Assembly (NCBI RefSeq): GCF_918797505.1
Contig: NC_092797.1
Coordinates: forward strand, 31,509,372 to 31,573,371
Length of the DNA stretch: 64,000 nucleotides
Direction of reading: 5' to 3'
Origin: Bemisia tabaci
Taxonomy: Eukaryota; Arthropoda; Insecta; Hemiptera; Aleyrodidae
This document shows, piece by piece, positions 57,383-64,000 of the stretch. The notes under the pieces are model-generated. The model ran no database searches. It was not told the origin of the DNA and was given only the letters and a program-made list of their open reading frames with translations. The number at the start of each line of letters is the position of its first letter. Positions within the stretch are counted from its first letter, which is position 1. Made by a program: the position numbers and the translations under genes.

Positions 57383-58541
57383 AAGGCAGCGCTTATGTGA
57401 AAGAGCCGACAAAATTCGGCCTTTGGTAAAATTTTTTACAAACAATGGCATACAAGAATGGAATTCGTCGTCTAAAAATTAACTTTATGAACCATTATGT
57501 AGGTTGCAATATGTTGTTATCACTCGTTTCTGTGACTCTCAATTCAATTTCTCTGATGTAGTTTAGTTCCACAAATCGACGAAGATGCTCGATCTTTATT
57601 CCGCCTCGTTCGTCTCTTCCGATACTTACTTGGATTCTTCCTTCTTGCAAAGCTCAGATCAAATTCTGATTTATTTTTGCTCATCCGATGAAAAGGATAT
57701 CAAATCGAATCCTAGTAACTTCCGAAAATTTACGTCAAAATCCGCACAAACTCTACTGTGCTGCCACGCTAAGCAACAACGCTAGGGTGTGCCTTATTTT
57801 TGAGTTTTGCGAAAATCAAGTTGGTCAACCCCTAAAAAGTTTCTATGTAGTCTCTAAATGAACCCCCTAAAAGGAAAAAATTTTAAAAAAATTTTAACCC
57901 GTGCCTCAAAGGGCCTAAAGGGCCTAAACCCAAAATTCAAAAATTTTGGCAAGCGACACATCAATTCTGAAGGAAAATGGCAAGTTACGGCCCTTTTAGG
58001 GCAGAAATTTCGTCCGTTTTGCCGTATCTTGAAGCGTAAGGTCACAAACGGCCCAATGACGACGTGAGGCTATGGGCTGGCGGGGCGCGCCGCGGCCGGC
58101 CCGCCGCTGAGCGTGCGCGCGCGGCAGGGTTGCGTATCGCCGCTTTACAACGGCGTAGAGGAACGAACGGTGGGGTGGGAGGGGGATATCCAGTGGAAAA
58201 GCATCCACATTTTCTATCCATATTGAAAATGCATTATACTTTTTCAATATAGATGAGGAAATATGAGCCATACAAGGAAGTGATGAAAAGAGTGACAAAT
58301 ACATATATAGTTTGTACGGTTAGGAGTGTAAGTGGGGAAAATTTGCCATAACTACAGGACAGCCCTGAAAATCTCCGGGAAATAAAAGCTGCTATTGATG
58401 AGAGGTTTGCATGAGAGGTTTAATTACGGACTAATTAAAAAGATAGGTGCGATGTTGTCGAATCGTAAGCCCTTTACGCGATCAAAAGCGATTAGTGTAA
58501 ATTTAATTGGAAAAGTTTAAGAAAAATTTGATGAAAGAAAA

Positions 58542-58900
58542 TTGCCCCAAATTCTGGAAGTGCTTAAAGTGTTTTTCTATTATGTGAAGTTTTCGCACAT
58601 TAATGTCAATGGCGGTGCGTCAAAAACCTCTGATCTTGTAATTCCAATATGGAATGAAAAATGTAGAATCCCTGTGATACATAGTGTCCATGTTTTTAAA
58701 AATGTTTACATTTTTATGAGGAGTGGAGGCGCGTATCAAAAAATGCTAGCCGTCGATCGCTGGTTCAAGAGAATTTGGAGACTGATTTTACGGCAAAAAT
58801 CAACGTGTTATTCGACATTGCTTTATGCAATACTCTAGATATCATGGAAAATGAAGAGGATAAAGCATGTTTAATTCTTCAACGAAAACTTGGATGAGAA
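58542..58900 (+). pseudogene. Fragment of a transposon-linked arthropod protein
   Basis: The arm encodes ILEVLKVFFYYVKFSHINVN and VIPIWNEKCRIPVIHSVHV. After a frame change the loop encodes VLFDIALCNTLDIMENEEDK, then ACLILQRKLG and a stop. From memory these match the order LFYYH, a region near RIPT, FDIAHANAL and EEDKEFLxxQR in a large family of uncharacterised arthropod proteins often found with DNA transposons. The frameshift near 58790 and the inversion of the first half show that the copy is broken. Function unknown. Confidence 0.5.
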
Positions 58901-59252
58901 TGCATAATATCCACAGTGAAGGATACTATCCTTGCAGCAGAGGTGAGGAGAGCAGACAAGAAGAAAGCTCGCGCCCAGGAGAGAGTTTCTCGACAGGAAA
59001 AATTCACGCTCGCTAATGAGTCCCGCCAAACGGAAGAAAATAGGTTTTTTCATTTCATATGAAATTACTGAAGGTTTGATACATCAATAAGACTTTGTTT
59101 ACCCTCCTTTTCATTGGTGTATTTGATGCGGCATCAATTAGAAAGTTTTATTCAATCGGTTCAATCTGGCTTCGCCAACTTACAGCTGATGTTGATTGCC
59201 TGGCCTCACCCACGGGGCTAAATGACACATTAGCCTCATTTACTCAAATCTT

Positions 59253-59325
59253 CCCCAGTAGCCGAGTGGTCAAGGGCATTGCCCACGGTTATAAAGAGTG
59301 GGGTTCAAACCCCAAATTAAATCAT
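59253..59325 (+). ncRNA. tRNA-like sequence (pseudo-tRNA or SINE head)
   Basis: A box TAGCCGAGTGG (59259-59269) and perfect B box GGTTCAAACCC (59302-59312) with GGGG/CCCC pairing around the T-loop. The acceptor and anticodon stems do not pair well, so it is not called as a working tRNA. The A-box form is serine- or leucine-like. Confidence 0.45.
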
Positions 59326-60624
59326 ATTTTTTTGAGAAACTAATATTACATTTTTGATTATAGCAAGTAACTGTGGCGGGGGGGGGAGGGGGGGGGTTCA
59401 GTACCAGAAAATGTAAGTGGGTAAGCCATATTGAACCTCTCGAATTAAACTTTCTAATTGATGTCACGTTAAATGCACTAATGAAAAGGTGGGTGGATGA
59501 AACATAGACACTATGTATCACAGGGATTCTACATTTTTCATTCCATATTGGAATTACTGCCATTGACATTAATGTGCGAAAACTTCACATAATAGAAAAA
59601 CACTTTAAGCACTTCCAGAATTTGGGGCAATTTTCTTTCATCAAATTTTTCTTAAACTTTTCCAATTAAATTTACACTAATCGCTTTTGATCGCGTAAAG
59701 GGCTTACGATTCGACAACATCGCACCTATCTTTTTAATTAGTCCGTAATTAAACCTCTCATGCAAACCTCTCATCAATAGCAGCTTTTATTTCCCGGAGA
59801 TTTTCAGGGCTGTCCTGTAGTTATGGCAAATTTTCCCCACTTACACTCCTAACCGTACAAACTATATATGTATTTGTCACTCTTTTCATCACTTCCTTGT
59901 ATGGCTCATATTTCCTCATCTATATTGAAAAAGTATAATGCATTTTCAATATGGATAGAAAATGTGGATGCTTTTCCACTGGATATCCCCCTCCCACCCC
60001 ACCGTTCGTTCCTCTACGCCGTTGTAAAGCGGCGATACGCAACCCTGCCGCGCGCGCACGCTCAGCGGCGGGCCGGCCGCGGCGCGCCCCGCCAGCCCAT
60101 AGCCTCACGTCGTCATTGGGCCGTTTGTGACCTTACGCTTCAAGATACGGCAAAACGGACGAAATTTCTGCCCTAAAAGGGCCGTAACTTGCCATTTTCC
60201 TTCAGAATTGATGTGTCGCTTGCCAAAATTTTTGAATTTTGGGTTTAGGCCCTTTAGGCCCTTTGAGGCACGGGTTAAAATTTTTTTAAAATTTTTTCCT
60301 TTTAGGGGGTTCATTTAGAGACTACATAGAAACTTTTTAGGGGTTGACCAACTTGATTTTCGCAAAACTCAAAAATAAGGCACACCCTAAACAACGCCGT
60401 ATGAAGTTTCAAATGTTGCTAAATCTCCTACGATGAAACATTTATTTTTTAGGAAATCGACGAATTTTTTTCCTTGGAATTTTCGGTAACATCTCAAAGA
60501 ATTGCGACTAAAATCCTCTAAAAATTGGATTGAAAACAATCCTCAAGTTTTTTAAAAAAATCACATTTTATGAGAAGAAATTTGGCAACGTTCAAAGGCT
60601 CATACGGCGTTTTTTATTCGATAG

Positions 60625-61245
60625 GGAGGGGATGCATGGGGCTTTGAGCTTTAACGAACCCTTACGATTGCCATCCCAACGAATGTGAAAAGAGACGCGT
60701 TTAAGGTTAAGTGTACGCCCTGACGTAACTTTTTCCTCGTCCAATTTTGCGAGGAGGAAATGCTTTTCATTTGGTCGAGATGGCAAAGCGTAATTCACCA
60801 CCGAGTCTATATTTTATTTGAAGTCCCGAGCGTGCGCTGGGCTTAACCTCAGTCCTGCAGAATGAACGAATAATTTTTTCTTTGCTGCTTTAAAAGTCAA
60901 TTGAGGTTTTAAAATCTGGGTCATACTTGTGAAGTTGTAAAATATACGAGTATTTTGGTATTTTTATCAATGTATTCTATGATTTTTAACATAACTAGTT
61001 GTTGAGTCAGTAAAAGAAATTCACAAAATTATGGTATGTTAAAAATAACAAGGTTTTGTTCCCATATTGAAAGGAAGTCGAGTCAATTGACTTTTACTCC
61101 TATGAATAAAGTGGAAATAAGAAAGTCCCTCTGTAAGGAAATTACAAATTGATATCACTGTAGTGATAGTGTAAGAAGAAATCTTGATTTATAAATATCG
61201 ATAAAGCACAAGAGAACATATAGTTCGAATTTACGAATACAATAG
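60625..61245. other. Unique sequence
   Basis: Nothing supported. Confidence 0.35.
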
Positions 61246-61247
61246 AA

Positions 61248-62276
61248 CACTGAAAAAAATGAGTTAGCGTCAGATGACTAAAAATGGTTTCTATACACTA
61301 ACTCAAATTGTGTGATTTGGACACACATGATTTTTGATTTCTGTACACTAACCACTATTAGTGCTGGAAACTAATTCCGCTACTCTAATTCGCATTCGGT
61401 AGGGTTGGGTCAACCTAACCTCAAAACTGAGAGAGGAGAAAACGGCTTAGCGAATGATAACTGGACAATACTTTCAGGAAAAGAAGATTTCTTAAAAGGT
61501 GAGAGGTAAAAATCAACTGACCGGTTCCAAATGAACGACAGAGGAAAGGAATATCCCATAGGTATGTGCAAGTAGACAGAATTATCCTTTAGAGAGACAC
61601 ACACTCACACCTGTAACGGTAGCGAATGTTCACACTGAATAAACATACCTCGTCCGAACACTTGAGATATTCTTTTGAAATTACGGGAGAACACGAACTA
61701 TAGAAGTAAGCAGTAAGTTCACAGATTTTCGTGAAATATAAACTGAACGCGGAACGCTTTAATCGCAATTTAATACAGAAGATTGACGACTCCAACGAAT
61801 ATCATGCTTGTTTATGTTTTGAATCGAACAGACGATTTCTAACCTTAACAGGTTTATTTATGTTGCTTTCGAACGTTTTCAAGAAAGAGAGGACACTATA
61901 AATCATACCGGGAGTATTTACATTGTCAAACGAGCCCGAAATTTCACATTTTAATTGATTTTCACGAGCTGACGCGATTGAGGCTGTTGTACCAACGCCA
62001 CTTTTTCGAAACTAAATAAATGTAACGGACAATGTGGCAGTTAGTGTTGAGGGCGAATTAGTTTGACCCGAAGGTGAATTTGTCTTACCACAGCGCTAAT
62101 TTTACAGCTAGTGCTGTTTTCCAATTCTGGTTCGCGCTCTAGTAAAGTCAAGTCAGCGTATGAAGCGAATTGATTGGTGCTTCAGTACAATAAATTAGTT
62201 CTGAAGCCTAATTTTGATTCTACTTGGCGAGAACTTACCAAATTAGTTCTCAACGCTAACTACTTTTTTTTCAGTG
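61248..62276. mobile_element. 1-kb CACTG-tipped non-autonomous element
   Basis: CACTGAAAAAAATGAGTTAGCG at left and CGCTAACTACTTTTTTTTCAGTG at right. Subterminal AACTAATT and TAGTGCT motifs recur on both sides (61370-61395, 62090-62115, 62190-62260). No coding frame of note. Confidence 0.8.
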
Positions 62277-62281
62277 AAAGA

Positions 62282-62401
62282 GATTAAAACATGGGTAAAC
62301 AAGGAAAAACAATTAAAGAACGCTAAAAGGTAAACGGTTCGAAACGTTCTACCTTTTAGGGGTTTTTAACGTTTTAACCTTGTTTACTTATGTTTTAATT
62401 T
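62282..62401. repeat. 120-bp hairpin
   Basis: ATTAAAACATGGGTAAACAAGG pairs with CCTTGTTTACTTATGTTTTAAT; inside, CTAAAAGGTA pairs with TACCTTTTAG around a loop of about 18 nt. It sits directly beside the end of the 1-kb element. Either a separate small element or a hairpin-RNA source. Confidence 0.85.
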
Positions 62402-64000
62402 CCTCCTAGTGTATTTAAAATATTTTGACACTAAATTGTATCGGTTGGTTTATTTTTTCGCAGCTTTGATCGGACGGAATGAAGAGTATATTCCCTAAAG
62501 AACCATTTGCACGAAATGAAAAAACGGCAACGTTCAAGAGTAGTTAATTAGTTGTTGGTCGTCACAAGCTGCATCTTGACTCCTGTTTCTGAAGTGCAAA
62601 TGGGAGTGAAGTCATAAATGTCAGTGCAGGTGTCTCAAGCGACAGTTTTCTGTTAAGCAGGAGCAGCTAGAACTTCAGCCTCGGTTTAAGCCCGTAGTGC
62701 CAAACTGCGCGAGAAAATTTTATCAGAGCAATACAATTATTTAGCACAGACAAAAATCCTCCAGAAAGCCAGTAAGTATGTTCTGTTTATCTCGACCTCA
62801 TCGACTTAATTTTTGAGAAAACACGAGCGCCCATTGTCACAATGAGATTCTGGGTGTCATAAAAAGAATTCCAGTTGTCTCAAAAAGAAATCTGATGTGG
62901 AAATTCTCAACAGATACACTTTTTGCCCGTGTGCACTCACTAGCTCTGCAGTTTTCGTGCCTGATCGCTCTGAAGAAATGATCCATACATATTCAACAAC
63001 TTAATAAACAAGCAAAGATGTAATGATAATGATTCAAATGTCGGCAACACAACTCCCGAAAATCCTTTCGATTGGAAGTAGTTTCTTTAGTCCCTACGGA
63101 AGCGCTGATTTTGTCCTTTTTATTGTTATTTTAAATGTCAAGATGAAAATTTCCTTATGATTGCACTCTCACTCAAAAATACAACCGCCAAAGGTATGGT
63201 CCAAATACGAGTGTGGTATAGTGACATGACAGTTAGCCCAAAAGCTGCATTGGTAGTGTGACCATATACTTAACAGCAAGTTACTAATATACTCAAAAGC
63301 TCGCAGTTAAAAAGAATACTAAAAGTTAATCATCTCCCTCACACAATATACTTAAAATCCTCTCTTGCGCCTTCCTTTCACATTCAAAAACACACGTCTT
63401 CATCTACTTTTACTTCATTGATTGATGTACTGTCTCTCTTTGAAAAGATTTCAGGAAAATTTGGGAATCACACTGTTTTTCTTTCACTCCTCACACCAGA
63501 GTTCCTGAGATTTGACGACAGAATCACATATTCCTTCTCATGAAAATGAGATCTTCAGAATGTTAGCATGCTGTCTTTATTAGAAATACATTTACTTTCA
63601 GCTAAAAATCTCATCAATTCTAGCTTGCTCGTGTATTTGTTGAATATGCGGTAGACTCCTTAATAAGTCGAAGAGCTTTTAGCCGAGACCCTATCCATCA
63701 ATTTCCGATTTCGTTGAGAGGGAAGGTTGATGATGATTGAAGATCACATTTTTGCTCCGACCAAAAAGCCTGATATGGTAAAGTCCTTGCATCTTTTTTT
63801 TTTTTTTTTTTTTAAAGGAAACTAAACCTCGGGATGGGGAGCCACTAAACAGTTTTAAGTGTGTCACTATATTTCTGAGAGCATTTTAAGACATGCATGT
63901 TCGTTTCCATGGACGCTTTTTAGGGGAATGGGGTTGGGCAATGCCTTCACTCTCTCAGATTTTGTTCTTTTACTCGAGTCCCAAGGGCACTTCCCCTATT
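62402..64000. other. Unique AT-rich sequence
   Basis: No element ends or exons identified apart from a T run of 20 at 63794-63813. Confidence 0.35.

Larger units (their letters stand above)
57783..60389. mobile_element. hAT-like fold-back element with very long arms
   Basis: Tips TAGGGTGTGCC and GGCACACCCTA with AACAACGC on both sides (57775-57782 and 60390-60397), the 8-bp duplication of hAT elements. Arms 57783 to about 58697 and about 59507 to 60389 appear identical over most of their length; the main difference is about 26 bp present only on the left (near 58613). The arms include a GC-rich segment (58076-58160). The loop (about 58698-59506) holds coding remnants, a tRNA-like stretch and a G run. 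It has no full transposase. Confidence 0.9.
57761..60620. mobile_element. Family A element split by a 2.6-kb insertion
   Basis: The left 22 bp (CTGCCACGCTAAGCAACAACGC) is at 57761-57782. The rest, from CGTATGAAGTTTC to GGCTCATACGGCGTTTTTT, is at 60398-60620. Removing the insertion and one copy of AACAACGC restores a normal family A order. The far right tip is worn. Confidence 0.85.

Noticed and set aside
57858..60314. Identical pairs of small frames on opposite strands
   Set aside because: They are the two arms of the palindrome, not separate genes.

Overview
The window reads as nuclear DNA of an arthropod, most likely an insect and possibly a hemipteran such as a whitefly; the species guess rests only on the style of its repeats. 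It is AT-rich, has no long open reading frame, and shows no bacterial gene layout. What it holds is a dense, layered collection of transposable elements between stretches of unique sequence. Candidate recursive splice sites near 5.73, 42.74 and 56.22 kb, and a small exon-like block at 35.3 kb, all on the + strand, fit a position inside or next to a long host gene; this is inference.

Layout. 1-1.1 kb: palindromic mariner element with two inverted copies of the transposase C-terminal part. 1.3-4.5 kb: short terminal-inverted-repeat (TIR) elements and a pogo-like element. 7.8-8.7 kb: first copy of a hAT-like family (family C, tips CAGGGCCGGATT). 9.7-11.6 kb: small elements, one nested in another. 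11.9-19.2 kb: a 7,276-bp family C unit with identical 8-bp target duplications (CCACTGTT). It carries about 6.5 kb of internal DNA holding a multi-exon reading frame with a duplicated exon. 21.8-30.1 kb: scattered TIR elements. 30.3-31.95 kb: tandem array rich in ATCGAT/TATCGATA. 32-49.5 kb: more TIR elements, a tRNA-derived SINE and a third family C copy (43.8-44.9 kb) with another element nested in it. 50.5-51.2 kb: truncated non-LTR retrotransposon. 57.8-60.4 kb: a 2.6-kb hAT-like palindrome with nearly identical long arms, inserted into an older family A element. 61.2-62.4 kb: a 1-kb TIR element beside a 120-bp hairpin.

Family names used here. A: tips CTGCCGTGCTAAGGA, about 250 bp, at least eleven near-complete copies plus fragments, with 4-bp target duplications. 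B: tips (C)ACTGGA, about 230 bp. C: hAT-like, as above. D: tips CACAGTGGATCGAG, about 234 bp. F: GC-rich, tips CACTGAAAAAA. G: tips ACACGG. H: about 143 bp, tips GGACTACATTTTGCAA. I: about 165 bp, tips CAGTGGCG, 8-bp duplication. J: about 125 bp, tips GGACGTATTTCT. None encodes a transposase here.

Two features stand out. A minisatellite of about 70-80 bp is shared by family C copies and by the unrelated pogo-like element. Transposase-type or transposon-linked coding segments also recur as inverted pairs, which could produce long hairpin RNA.
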